Part shown: positions 1 through 7,453 of the stretch, piece after piece
How positions within the stretch are numbered: position 1 is the stretch's first letter
Layout of the letters: each line of letters opens with the position of its first letter
IMG/VR virus record: IMGVR_UViG_3300025120_000425
Span: 1-27,468 of that record
Length of the DNA stretch: 27,468 nt
Reading direction: 5' to 3' (one strand)
DNA from: a virus
Position numbers and translations under genes: made by a program
Notes under the pieces: generated by a model
What the model saw: the letters and a program-made list of their open reading frames with translations, nothing else
Told to the model about the DNA's origin: nothing
The model's database searches: none

Positions 1-10
1 ACAAAAAATA

Positions 11-2857
11 ATGGCAGATAAAGTATTTGTGAGTCCTGGTGTTTACACTTCAGAAAATGACTTATCGTTTGTAACACGTCAGGTTGGTGTTACTACTCTT
101 GGATTAGTTGGTGAAACTACTAAAGGTCCAGCGTTTCAACCTATATTCGTAAGTAATTACGATGAATTTAAATCTTTTTTTGGTGGGTTAAATGCTACAA
201 AAATTAAAGAAAATAACTCTCCTAAGTATGAATTACCTTATATAGCTAAATCTTATCTTAGTCAGTCAAATCAATTATATGTAACTAGAGCTTTAGGGTT
301 TTCTGGTTATGATGCTGGTTTGGCTTGGGGAATTACTTTAGATGCTGCGTTAGACACTAGTACGGTAAGTTCTACTTTTACGTCTAGCCCTGTTAATAAT
401 TTAATTCAGTTTACAGCTAATACAAATAATATAATAACTAATGTAGTTTCGGCTGACCCATTGGTTCAGTCGTTATATGATGGTGGTCTTTTGACTAGTG
501 ATTTAGCTTTTTTAGGGGCTTCTGTTACTTCAACTACGGTTAATAGTATTGGTCCTGTGTATCAAAAAACTGCAGGTACTTTTTCTGGTGCTGCTATTAC
601 TTTTGTGTACACTACAAAAGGAACTGATGGGCTTGGTAATACAACTGGTTTGACTAGTGGTAGTACTATTCATTATTCTGGTACTGGTTATTCTAATGTA
701 GAAGATAAATTAGTAACCTTACTAAGAAGTAGAGGTAAGTTTAATGGTGCTCAGCAATTAATTTTTAATATTACAGGTTCTACCGATGTAGATTTTAGTT
801 CTTCAATTATAGGTGCTGATTCAGACCCTAAAGGTAATTTTGGTATTACTGGTACTACTTCGGTTGGAAAATCTTTTGATTACTCACTATCTTTTGATAG
901 GACTAAAAAGAATTATATTAGTAGTGTACTAGGTAAAGGTACTCAAGATGGTACTACAGAGTTATTTGTTGAAGAATTATTCGAAAATATGTTTGATGAC
1001 GGTATAACTAATAAGCAAATTAGAGGTATAAACATTGGTTCACTAATTAAATATATTGATAAATTTAAGGATTATAAAGTACAATATCAACCAGCTGTAA
1101 CTCCTTGGGTTGTTTCAGAGCTTAGAGGTACAAACCTTTTAAGGCTTTTTAGACTTTGGACAATATCAGATGGTGATGCTGCAAATAATCAGTTTAAAAT
1201 TTCTATTAAGAATATTAAACCAGACGATAAAGAGTTTGACGTTGAAATTAGAGCTTATTATGATACTGATGCTAAACCAGTAGTTTTAGAAAGATTTACT
1301 AGGTGTAGTATGAATCCAACTTCTGGTAATTTTATTAGTAAAAGAATTGGTACACTTGATGGTGAGTTTGCTTCTAGGTCTAACTATGTTTTAATTGAAT
1401 TAGAAGAAGAGTCTGATACTTCAGATGCGTTTCCAGCTGGATTTGTTGGATTCCCTGTAAGAGATTACACCGAGAATCTTAACACCAGTGTTAAAACACC
1501 AGAAATTGAATATAAGAAAAGTTATACAGCTTTTGAAAATAAAAGAAAAAGTTATTTAGGTCTTTCAAACACTAAAGGTATTGACCAAGATTTCTTTGAC
1601 TATAAAGGTAAACCTGATTCTACTACTCAAAATATTTGGACTGGTATGACTAAAGGATTCCATATGGATGTTGATGTAACTGGAGCTACAATTGATAATG
1701 TAGAAATTGTTATTGACGCTTCTGGTAATACGTATAGTCCAGTATTTAAGTTTGAAACTGGTAATGCTAGGTTTAGAACTGAAACTGGAGTTGCTGGAAC
1801 TGATTATGAAAAAGTTTTTGCTAGAAAATTCACATTTGCACCTTATGGTGGTTTTGATGGATGGGACAAGTATAGAACTAGAAGAACTAATACAGATGGT
1901 TATCAGCGTGGAGGTGTTAAATCTGACGCAGGTGTTGGAACTCTAGCGTTTAAAGCTAAGGCTGTTAGTAATGGTGACCAGGGTACTACTTCTGATTACT
2001 ACGCTTATTTAGAAGCTATATGGACTATGAAGAATCCAGAAGCAGTAAATATTAACGTATTAACTACTCCAGGTATTGATACTTTTGATAATACTAACTT
2101 AATTGAGGAAACTATAGAAATGGTGGAGCAAGATAGAGCGGATTCGCTTTATATAGCAACAACACCTGATACTGACGCTTCTGGTGATGTTTTATTACCT
2201 GAAGATGTTGTTGATACATTAAGTAATGAGTTTGATAGTAACTATACTGCAACGTATTGGCCTTGGATTCAAGTTAATGACGCTGAAAATAATGTATATG
2301 TTTATATGCCATCTACTAGAGATGTTGTAAGAAACATTGCTTTAACTGATAATATTGCATTCCCTTGGTTTGCGGTTGCTGGTGTACAAAGAGGTGATGT
2401 TGATGCTATTAAAGCTAGAGTTAAGTTAACTCAAACTGATAGAGATGTTCTTTATGACGGTAGAATTAACCCAATAGCTACTTTCGCTTCAGAAGGTGTT
2501 AAGATTTGGGGTAATAAAACCCTTCAGATTAAAGATTCTGCACTTAATAGAATTAATGTTAGAAGACTATTGTTACAAGCTAGAAAACTTATTTCTGCTG
2601 TATCTATTAGACTTTTATTTGAACAAAACGATGATGTTGTAAGAAATCAATTCTTGTCTCTTGTTAATCCAATTTTGGATAATATTAGAAGTGAGAGAGG
2701 ACTTACTGACTTTAGAGTAGTGTTAGATGATGACCCAGAATCAATTGACAGAAATGAATTGGTTGGTAAGATTTATTTAAAGCCTACTAGAGCGTTAGAG
2801 TTTATTTCATTAGAATTCAATATTATGCCTACTGGTGCTAGTTTTGATGATATTTAA
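11..2857 (+). CDS. Contractile tail sheath protein (T4 gp18-like)
   Basis: This is the sheath subunit that polymerises around the tail tube and contracts to drive the tube through the host envelope. The 948-residue product opens with the usual sheath N-terminus (SPGVYTSEND, residues 8-17). It ends with a conserved sheath C-terminal domain: NPIATFASEGVKIWGNKTL near residue 819, then INVRRLLLQARKLI and a final segment LKPTRALEFISLEFNIMPTG. T4 gp18 is about 660 residues, so some 290 residues are extra. Most of the extra appears to be a Ser/Thr/Gly-rich, beta-prone stretch at about residues 110-300, likely a surface-exposed insertion. The start is preceded by an A-rich leader without Shine-Dalgarno. 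A strong terminator follows. The tube gene, which usually follows directly, is separated here by two accessory genes. The family call is secure; the role of the insertion is inference. Confidence 0.94.
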   Translation: MADKVFVSPGVYTSENDLSFVTRQVGVTTLGLVGETTKGPAFQPIFVSNYDEFKSFFGGLNATKIKENNSPKYELPYIAKSYLSQSNQLYVTRALGFSGYDAGLAWGITLDAALDTSTVSSTFTSSPVNNLIQFTANTNNIITNVVSADPLVQSLYDGGLLTSDLAFLGASVTSTTVNSIGPVYQKTAGTFSGAAITFVYTTKGTDGLGNTTGLTSGSTIHYSGTGYSNVEDKLVTLLRSRGKFNGAQQLIFNITGSTDVDFSSSIIGADSDPKGNFGITGTTSVGKSFDYSLSFDRTKKNYISSVLGKGTQDGTTELFVEELFENMFDDGITNKQIRGINIGSLIKYIDKFKDYKVQYQPAVTPWVVSELRGTNLLRLFRLWTISDGDAANNQFKISIKNIKPDDKEFDVEIRAYYDTDAKPVVLERFTRCSMNPTSGNFISKRIGTLDGEFASRSNYVLIELEEESDTSDAFPAGFVGFPVRDYTENLNTSVKTPEIEYKKSYTAFENKRKSYLGLSNTKGIDQDFFDYKGKPDSTTQNIWTGMTKGFHMDVDVTGATIDNVEIVIDASGNTYSPVFKFETGNARFRTETGVAGTDYEKVFARKFTFAPYGGFDGWDKYRTRRTNTDGYQRGGVKSDAGVGTLAFKAKAVSNGDQGTTSDYYAYLEAIWTMKNPEAVNINVLTTPGIDTFDNTNLIEETIEMVEQDRADSLYIATTPDTDASGDVLLPEDVVDTLSNEFDSNYTATYWPWIQVNDAENNVYVYMPSTRDVVRNIALTDNIAFPWFAVAGVQRGDVDAIKARVKLTQTDRDVLYDGRINPIATFASEGVKIWGNKTLQIKDSALNRINVRRLLLQARKLISAVSIRLLFEQNDDVVRNQFLSLVNPILDNIRSERGLTDFRVVLDDDPESIDRNELVGKIYLKPTRALEFISLEFNIMPTGASFDDI

Positions 2858-2874
2858 TAAATAACACATAATAT

Positions 2875-2901
2875 AAAAAAGCCCCTATATGGGGCTTTTT
2901 T
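2875..2901 (+). terminator. Rho-independent terminator after the sheath gene
   Basis: A perfect GCCCC/GGGGC stem with a TATAT loop is flanked by six A on the left and six T on the right, which extend the stem to 11 bp. The A-tract on the other side means it could work in both directions. It sits 17 nt after the sheath stop codon and separates the sheath from the next gene. Confidence 0.88.
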
Positions 2902-2913
2902 GTTTTAATAATA

Positions 2914-2921
2914 TATTTATA
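2914..2921 (+). promoter_or_regulatory. TATTTATA element, candidate phage late promoter
   Basis: An exact TATTTATA lies 16 nt before the start codon of the OmpA-domain gene, directly after a terminator, where a new transcript must begin. The same octamer lies upstream of seven other genes here. No TTG box is found at the host spacing. Confidence 0.5.
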
Positions 2922-2937
2922 TATATAACCTAATATA

Positions 2938-3972
2938 ATGGCTAAAAAAATAAAAATAACAGAACATCAATTAAGTTTAATTGTAAATCATATAAATGAA
3001 AATAAAGATTCTGAAATTCTAGAAGAGGGTATTAAAGAATGGATGTTGGTTGGTTTAATGACACTTGGTAGTATATCAGGAATTAAAGCTCAAAAGGAAG
3101 ATATTAGTTCTGACCATATAAAAGCTGCTGAGTTAGTTCAAGATAGATTACAGTCTGGAGATAAAGAACTTGTTAAGTATTTCGATAAAGCGGATATAGA
3201 TTTAAATCAAGCTAATTTACAAAAATTATTAGGAGTTAGTGATGCTAAAATAGACACTTTTAGGACTAGCTATTATAAAACAGCAAAACAAAAAATTGGA
3301 AAGGGTTACGTACTTAAGAGTTTTAATTTAACTAAAGACACTTTAATTAGTGAATTACCAGCTGAGACTACATTAGATACTACTTTAAATGTTGACCTTT
3401 CTGGTAATTTATTTGATGAAGGTAGATTTGAATTAAATAATCAAACAGTTTCTGAGTTAAGTGATATTATTAAGGTTATAGAATTAAACGGTGGTACTAT
3501 AAATTCAATAGTTATAGAATCTTCCACTGATAAACAACGTATATCTCCAGAATTAGAGCCTAAGTTAGTTGATGCTATAGGTAAGGGTGGTAATGAAGGT
3601 TTGTCAACACTTAGAAATGGTAAGGTTAAAGATTATATAACCAGCTTAGGCGTTGATAGCTCTGTTGTAAAGCAAGATATTAAGTGGGAGCAAGGTAAGG
3701 GTGAAGATAATGCAGAAACACCTCAAGACCCTTCTGCAAGGTACGTTAGGGTTATTATAGATGTTAGTTACGATGTAGCTGGATTACCTTCAGATGCTAC
3801 AGTAGGTAAAATTACTGAAGATGTGTATTTTGTTTTAATTAAAAAAGGTGAAAAAACAGGTTCTAGACGAAGTAAAGGTAGTAAAGGTAAGTCCAATACT
3901 AATAGTCGTAAAAATTCTTGTAAATTCAACTTTCTAAAAGGGAAAGGAATACCTTGTCCAGGTTTTGATTAA
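2938..3972 (+). CDS. OmpA-like-domain protein with signal-like segment, unknown role
   Basis: The 344-residue protein has four visible parts. Residues 1-30 form a polar helix with repeated I/L-x-E motifs (ITE 7-9, INE 19-21, LEE 28-30 before Gly), similar to N-termini of other proteins in this window. Residues about 35-51 are hydrophobic and end in KAQ, resembling a signal peptide or membrane anchor. Residues about 165-285 resemble an OmpA-type peptidoglycan-associated fold: beta strand IVIESSTD near 192, then GNEGLSTLRNGKVKDYI, where OmpA domains carry N-x-x-LS-x-x-R-A-x-x-V, then a closing strand VRVIIDVSY. The tail after about 300 is Lys/Arg/Ser-rich with two cysteines. The domain call rests on pattern resemblance only. 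It sits between sheath and tube genes, with its own terminator-bounded promoter element. It could bind peptidoglycan in the virion or act in the cell envelope. Confidence 0.6.
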   Translation: MAKKIKITEHQLSLIVNHINENKDSEILEEGIKEWMLVGLMTLGSISGIKAQKEDISSDHIKAAELVQDRLQSGDKELVKYFDKADIDLNQANLQKLLGVSDAKIDTFRTSYYKTAKQKIGKGYVLKSFNLTKDTLISELPAETTLDTTLNVDLSGNLFDEGRFELNNQTVSELSDIIKVIELNGGTINSIVIESSTDKQRISPELEPKLVDAIGKGGNEGLSTLRNGKVKDYITSLGVDSSVVKQDIKWEQGKGEDNAETPQDPSARYVRVIIDVSYDVAGLPSDATVGKITEDVYFVLIKKGEKTGSRRSKGSKGKSNTNSRKNSCKFNFLKGKGIPCPGFD

Positions 3973-4631
3973 AAGGCAAAATTTTGTACACAAGTTTTTT
4001 TACTCATGTATATACTTATTAATTTTACTTTAGGGTCTAGTATGTTTCTTCTGTGACCTCTGTTATCTATTCCAGCGTCTACTAGTAGATTTATAATTAT
4101 AGGTTTAACATTTTGTGTTTTATAAATAAATGAACCTACACTACATACGTTTTCAGATATTATTCTTAAATTTAGAGAGTTAAATCTATTACTAAGTGTT
4201 TCTTTATTAGGTCCGTAATGACCTCTAGTGTTGACACTGTCTAAGTATTTTCCATGCTCATCAGTTATACTGTCCATATATGAATTAAAAATTAATGAAT
4301 TAAGTTTTTTTATTTTTTTCAATTCTAATATAAGTTCTTTTGCTGCCATTATATTTCTATTAACACATGAAATACCACTAATTGTTTTAGGGTTTTTCAT
4401 TTTATTATCACTTGTCATAACACCAGATATACTAGTGGTTTTAAACTTACCTTTTCTGATTAAAATTTTCATTTTTTCTTGGGTAAGAATATAATTTTCT
4501 ATAAGTGGTATATAAGATTTAGGGTTAGTTCTTACGTTATTTATTTCACTAAATATTAAGCTATCCATACCTGTTTGTGATAACATTAGGTGTGAAATAA
4601 TAAATAAAGAAATAGATAATAATACTTTCAT
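3969..4631 (-). CDS. Secreted CAP-superfamily (SCP/PR-1-like) protein, phage cargo gene
   Basis: This is the only gene on the minus strand. The 220-residue product starts with a short basic residue and a hydrophobic run ending near residue 19 (LLSISLFIISHLMLSQ), a plausible Sec signal peptide without a lipobox cysteine. The rest fits the CAP superfamily: INNVRTNPKSY at 30-40, GHYGP with His138, SENV with Glu160, and GHRRNIL with His193. These supply the two histidines and one glutamate typical of the CAP cavity. Its stop codon overlaps the stop of the convergent upstream gene by 4 bp. It interrupts the sheath-tube gene order found in T4-like phages, and its opposite strand suggests independent expression, as for a moron gene. 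CAP proteins are widespread and mostly of unknown biochemical activity. Whether this acts in the periplasm, on the host surface or outside the cell cannot be told from sequence. Confidence 0.8.
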   Translation of the reverse strand: MKVLLSISLFIISHLMLSQTGMDSLIFSEINNVRTNPKSYIPLIENYILTQEKMKILIRKGKFKTTSISGVMTSDNKMKNPKTISGISCVNRNIMAAKELILELKKIKKLNSLIFNSYMDSITDEHGKYLDSVNTRGHYGPNKETLSNRFNSLNLRIISENVCSVGSFIYKTQNVKPIIINLLVDAGIDNRGHRRNILDPKVKLISIYMSKKTCVQNFAF

Positions 4632-4706
4632 AACCTTAATATATAATAAAAAAACGTATAAAGCAAATATTAGAATGTTTTTTTTAATTTTTTTCTAAAA
4701 ACTAGA

Positions 4707-4714
4707 TATTTATT
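4707..4714 (+). promoter_or_regulatory. TATTTATT, one-mismatch copy of the putative late element
   Basis: GATATTTATTAATAAA lies 52 nt upstream of the tail tube start in the 135-bp gap between the divergent CAP and tube genes. It differs from TATTTATA in the last base. A promoter for the tube gene is expected here because the upstream gene runs the other way. Confidence 0.3.
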
Positions 4715-4766
4715 AATAAAGCAAAGACTTTTATTTAAAATAATGAATATTTAAAAAAACAAAATT

Positions 4767-5255
4767 ATGGCAGATTTATTAATGAAAATGCCAGGAACTT
4801 ACGAGCCAAAGAAAAAAAATAGATGGCTATTGAGATTTCCTGCAGATTTAGGAATACAGGAATGGTGGTTGGCTTCCGCTTCAAGACCTTCTATTTCACA
4901 AAATGAGGTGGAGATACCATTCTTAAATACTTCTACTTGGGTAGTTGGTAGATTTACTTGGGAGTCAATTTCTGTTACGTTTAGAGACCCTATAGGTCCT
5001 TCTGCTTCTCAAGCTATAATGGAGTGGGTTAGGTTACAGTCTGAATCTATTACAGGTAGGCAAGGTTATGCTGCTGGTTATAAGAAAGATGTTGAATTAG
5101 AAATGCTTGACCCAACTGGTGTAGTAATTGAAAAATGGTTATTACAGCAGTCTATGTTGACTAACGTTAACTTTGGTGATTTATCTTTTGATGATGATGG
5201 TATTGCTGATATTACGGCTGATTTGAGGTTTGATAGAGCAATATTATTATTCTAA
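4767..5255 (+). CDS. Tail tube protein (T4 gp19-like)
   Basis: This is the subunit of the inner tail tube through which DNA passes. The 162-residue length matches T4 gp19 (about 163). Family-like segments include the N-terminal PGTYEPKKKNRWLLRFPADL, the strand TWVVGRFTWESISVTFRDP, the helix SQAIMEWVRLQSESITGRQ, and a C-terminal pair GVVIEKWLLQQSMLTNVNF and DDGIADITADLRFDRAIL. The start is set in AAAATTATGG with no Shine-Dalgarno. It is followed by a structured region with a terminator, so it is probably a single-gene transcript, as expected for a protein needed in high copy. The sheath gene would normally be its direct neighbour; two accessory genes separate them. Confidence 0.93.
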   Translation: MADLLMKMPGTYEPKKKNRWLLRFPADLGIQEWWLASASRPSISQNEVEIPFLNTSTWVVGRFTWESISVTFRDPIGPSASQAIMEWVRLQSESITGRQGYAAGYKKDVELEMLDPTGVVIEKWLLQQSMLTNVNFGDLSFDDDGIADITADLRFDRAILLF

Positions 5256-5280
5256 TAATAATTAATAAATTAAAAATATA

Positions 5281-5313
5281 CGGATTAGGACCGTTATAGC
5301 TACGGCTATTGAG
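5281..5313 (+). other. Compact structured RNA segment upstream of terminator
   Basis: This segment is richer in G+C than its surroundings. It can form CGG-ATTAGGA-CCG (5281-5293) and ATAGC-TACG-GCTAT (5296-5309). The second hairpin is a C(UACG)G loop, one of the very stable UNCG tetraloops. Together with the terminator at 5314-5350 it makes a string of three hairpins in the 3' end of the tail tube mRNA. It may be a 3' stability element or the body of a small RNA; nothing decides between these. Confidence 0.4.
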
Positions 5314-5350
5314 CCACTTAGTAGTATCGCTACAACTAAGTGGTTTTTTT
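5314..5350 (+). terminator. Rho-independent terminator after the tail tube gene
   Basis: A perfect 9-bp stem CCACTTAGT / ACTAAGTGG with a 12-nt loop is followed immediately by seven T. The loop itself can pair GTA with TAC. It ends the tail tube transcript before the TATTTATA element of the next gene. Confidence 0.88.
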
Positions 5351-5363
5351 GTATTTACTACAA

Positions 5364-5371
5364 TATTTATA
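5364..5371 (+). promoter_or_regulatory. TATTTATA element, candidate phage late promoter
   Basis: An exact octamer sits 17 nt before the start codon of the 177-aa gene and 13 nt after the T-run of the tail tube terminator, so it is in the right place to start a new transcript. Confidence 0.5.
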
Positions 5372-5388
5372 TATAAATACCTTATATT

Positions 5389-5922
5389 ATGGATAAGAAA
5401 ATGTTAAACGAATTTAGAAGATTATCTGGAATTGAATTGATTACTGAATCTACAAACTATAAAGAAGTCGCTCAAGAAATAAATAACTCAATTTTAAAAA
5501 TTGATGAAAATTTAGATGTTGAAAATTTTGCACTTGCTGTTGGTGAGATATTAAAGGAAGAGTATGGTTCACACAATTACAAAACATTTAAGAAAACATT
5601 AAATGAAGTTTTAGGTTCTTCTAAAGATTGGTTAGACTTAGAATCGCATCCATATGAAGAAATTAATGATAAACCTATAAATGAAAATAATTTAAATGAA
5701 AGTGATGATTATAGGGGTATGGCAAATGTTGTGGCTACTAAATTAGTTCACGACCCTAGCTATAATGGTACTAGTGATGAGTTGTACAATTTTATAATTA
5801 ATAATGAAAAGTTGATTAAAGATATGGGTAATAAAATATCCGATATTGTTACTAAGTATCCAGAAATTATGATATTACTTGCACAACACCCTAAAGAACT
5901 TCAAAAATTAATAAATAATTAA
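5389..5922 (+). CDS. Small protein with capsid-targeting-like N-terminus, unknown role
   Basis: The 177-residue protein is not recognised as a known family. The first 21 residues, MDKKMLNEFRRLSGIELITE then Ser, form a short basic amphipathic helix ending in I-T-E before Ser. This is the kind of sequence the T4 prohead protease gp21 cleaves (L/I-x-E), and T4 internal head proteins carry a comparable N-terminal targeting helix. A second such site, NLNE before Ser105, splits the protein into an acidic N-terminal half and a C-terminal domain (about 106-177) ending in YPEIMILLAQHPKELQKLI. It is flanked by terminators and preceded by a TATTTATA element, so it is its own transcription unit. Head targeting is inference; the protease gene is not in this window. 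Confidence 0.55.
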   Translation: MDKKMLNEFRRLSGIELITESTNYKEVAQEINNSILKIDENLDVENFALAVGEILKEEYGSHNYKTFKKTLNEVLGSSKDWLDLESHPYEEINDKPINENNLNESDDYRGMANVVATKLVHDPSYNGTSDELYNFIINNEKLIKDMGNKISDIVTKYPEIMILLAQHPKELQKLINN

Positions 5923-5961
5923 AAACATATTATAATATTAACTATTATAATATTTTAAATT

Positions 5962-5987
5962 AAAGACCATTAACTTGGTCTTTTTTT
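5962..5987 (+). terminator. Rho-independent terminator after the 177-aa gene
   Basis: An 8-bp stem AAAGACCA / TGGTCTTT with a 6-nt loop runs into a T-run (5981-5987), 40 nt after the stop codon. Confidence 0.83.
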
Positions 5988-6008
5988 ATTTAAAAACTTT
6001 ACTTATGA

Positions 6009-6016
6009 TATTTATA
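6009..6016 (+). promoter_or_regulatory. TATTTATA element, candidate phage late promoter
   Basis: An exact octamer lies between a terminator and the gp26-like gene, 41 nt before its start codon, a longer leader than for most other copies. Confidence 0.42.
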
Positions 6017-6057
6017 TGTTACATTACTAAATAATAATTATAAAAAAAGTTTTAAGT

Positions 6058-7182
6058 ATGAGTGATAAAAAACCTAATGTTTTTCCAAGTGCTGAACAGA
6101 TTTCGTCCGCAAATGAAAACACTTCTAAGGTTACTGAACAAGTGAATCAAGAAAATAATGTTCAAAATTTTAGTGTTTCAGAAAGTGAAGCTAAGGCTGT
6201 TGAGGAAATGAGAAAAAGAACGGCTGAACAAATGAAACTTAGAGATGAGCAATTAGCTAAGAACGCTAAGGCTTCTGAAGAGTTGTATTCCAGAAGAGAC
6301 GAGTTGATGTCTCAGACTAAAGAGTCAGTTCAGGCTGCTAATAAAGTAGAACCGCCTGTTGTTCCACCTGTTGTACCTCCTAATTATGGTGGTTATGATA
6401 ATTCTGGTGATTCTAAAGGTAAAGGTAAGGACCCTTATATTGAATCTATTAGTCAGCCCCAAATGAATCAACCTTATGATGTTATACCATTACCTTCTAA
6501 GGGTAAGTTTTATCCAGGTAATAAAAAAAGTGTTAAGGTTGCTTATTTAACTACTGCTGATGAGAATATTTTAACATCACCTAACTTGGTTGAAAGTGGT
6601 GACTTTTTAGAAATATTAATTAATAGAAAATTACTTGAACCTGGGTTAAGATATAAGGATTTAATACCTGGAGATAGAAACGCGATTATGATTTGGCTTA
6701 GAGCGACTGGTTACGGTGAAATGTACCCAGTGACTATGACTGATGAAAACGGTGATGAATTTGAACATGAAGTAAATCTTTCAAGTTTAAAAACTATTGA
6801 ATTAACGGTTGACCCTTCTGATGATGGTTTTTATAATTTTGAATTACCGTTAGCTAAAAATGTAGTTAAGTTTAAATTATTAACGACTGGAGATATTGAC
6901 GAATTAGAAGAAATTATAAGTAATACGCCAGATGGTGTCGTTAGTGAAGAGCAAACATTAATATTAGAAAAACAAATTGTTGATGTTGACGGAAGTAAGG
7001 ATAGATTGTTTATTAAGAACTTTGTAAATAGTATGCGTATTTTAGACGCTCAGAAATTAAGAAATTTTGTTTCTACAATAACATGTGATATTGACCTACA
7101 AATAAGCGTTAGGACTCCTGGAGGTGGGTCCATTGACACGTTTCTTCCCTTTACACAAAGGTTTTTTTGGCCTAACCGCTAG
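6058..7182 (+). CDS. Baseplate hub protein, T4 gp26-like (T4_baseplate family)
   Basis: The conserved part begins near residue 139 with YDVIPLPSKGKFYP and continues with VKVAYLTTADENILTSPNLV, LLEPGLRYKDLIPGDRNAIM and WLRATGYGEMYPV. These are features I associate with the gp26-like baseplate family. Residues 1-95 are polar and helical. A Pro-rich linker (PPVVPPVVPP) at about 97-107 separates the two parts, making the protein longer than T4 gp26 (about 208 aa). It ends TQRFFWPNR then TAG. The last codons include a run of seven T (7162-7168). A second ORF in the +1 frame overlaps this end and reads naturally onward, so the true C-terminus could lie in that frame. Its neighbours are tail and baseplate genes. 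The leader has no Shine-Dalgarno. Confidence 0.75.
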   Translation: MSDKKPNVFPSAEQISSANENTSKVTEQVNQENNVQNFSVSESEAKAVEEMRKRTAEQMKLRDEQLAKNAKASEELYSRRDELMSQTKESVQAANKVEPPVVPPVVPPNYGGYDNSGDSKGKGKDPYIESISQPQMNQPYDVIPLPSKGKFYPGNKKSVKVAYLTTADENILTSPNLVESGDFLEILINRKLLEPGLRYKDLIPGDRNAIMIWLRATGYGEMYPVTMTDENGDEFEHEVNLSSLKTIELTVDPSDDGFYNFELPLAKNVVKFKLLTTGDIDELEEIISNTPDGVVSEEQTLILEKQIVDVDGSKDRLFIKNFVNSMRILDAQKLRNFVSTITCDIDLQISVRTPGGGSIDTFLPFTQRFFWPNR

Positions 7183-7447
7183 TTTCAAGGAGAATTTATG
7201 GGAGGAAATTTTCGCTTGTATTAAACATGTTGGTATGACTTACCAAGATGTATTATCAGCCCCTACCTGTGAAAGAAGGTTCTTTTTACTTAAATTGATA
7301 GACGATAAACAAAAAGAACATGAAGCTGTGGAAGAGCGTATGGAGAGTATGAATAATAAAAACGCTAAAGGGTCTAGGACGACAAAGGTTGGTGGACAAC
7401 AGTTGAAGTCTAAATTTAAAGACGGTAATTTAGATTTAACTGGGTAA
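7124..7447 (+). CDS. +1-frame ORF: C-terminal extension of gp26-like protein, or small gp51-like hub protein
   Basis: From about 7169 this frame encodes a natural-looking helical protein: ASFKENLWEEIFACIKHVGM, then TYQDVLSAPTCERRFFLLKL and a basic, polar tail. No ATG exists in a sensible place. The available starts are GTG 7124 and TTG 7133 (8 nt after a GGAGG that also encodes Gly-Gly of the upstream gene). Both would add about 12 residues of unlikely sequence over the overlap. If one T of the run at 7162-7168 is skipped, the upstream protein continues as TQRFFGLTASFKENLW. The product occupies the place where T4-like phages often have the hub assembly protein gp51 after gp26; that identity is only positional. 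It may be a separate gene, a programmed frameshift product, or the result of a one-base sequence error. Confidence 0.55.
   Translation: MGPLTRFFPLHKGFFGLTASFKENLWEEIFACIKHVGMTYQDVLSAPTCERRFFLLKLIDDKQKEHEAVEERMESMNNKNAKGSRTTKVGGQQLKSKFKDGNLDLTG
7162..7168 (+). other. T7 homopolymer at the gp26 frame junction (possible frameshift or slippage site)
   Basis: The gp26-like frame reads AGG TTT TTT TGG and stops 12 nt later. The downstream coding frame is +1 relative to it. Moving one base forward on the T-run joins the two frames (Arg-Phe-Phe-Gly-Leu-Thr). A T-run allows tRNA or polymerase slippage, but is also a common place for sequencing indels. Confidence 0.4.
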
Positions 7448-7453
7448 TTTTTA

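Noticed and set aside
1707-1946. 79-aa Leu-rich frame inside the sheath gene
   Set aside because: It is a +1-type shadow of the sheath reading frame with no leader of its own and repetitive Leu/Glu composition.
2914-2921. Direct equation of TATTTATA with the T4 late promoter TATAAATA
   Set aside because: The orientation is reversed relative to the genes it precedes, so it is reported as a separate candidate element and not as a T4-type late promoter.
4228-4494. Plus-strand hydrophobic 88-aa frame opposite the CAP gene
   Set aside because: The minus-strand frame has a signal peptide and clear CAP motifs, so the plus-strand frame is an antisense shadow.
5281-5350. Possible tRNA gene because of clustered hairpins
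   Set aside because: There is no acceptor stem closing the whole segment, no T-loop TTCRA sequence and no anticodon arm of the right length; the last hairpin is followed by seven T, as in a terminator.
7198-7224. ATG with a good AAGGAG upstream just after the gp26-like stop
   Set aside because: It opens only eight codons before TAA and is in the upstream gene's frame, while the sensible coding frame here is +1. The AAGGAG is explained by Lys-Glu codons of the +1-frame protein.
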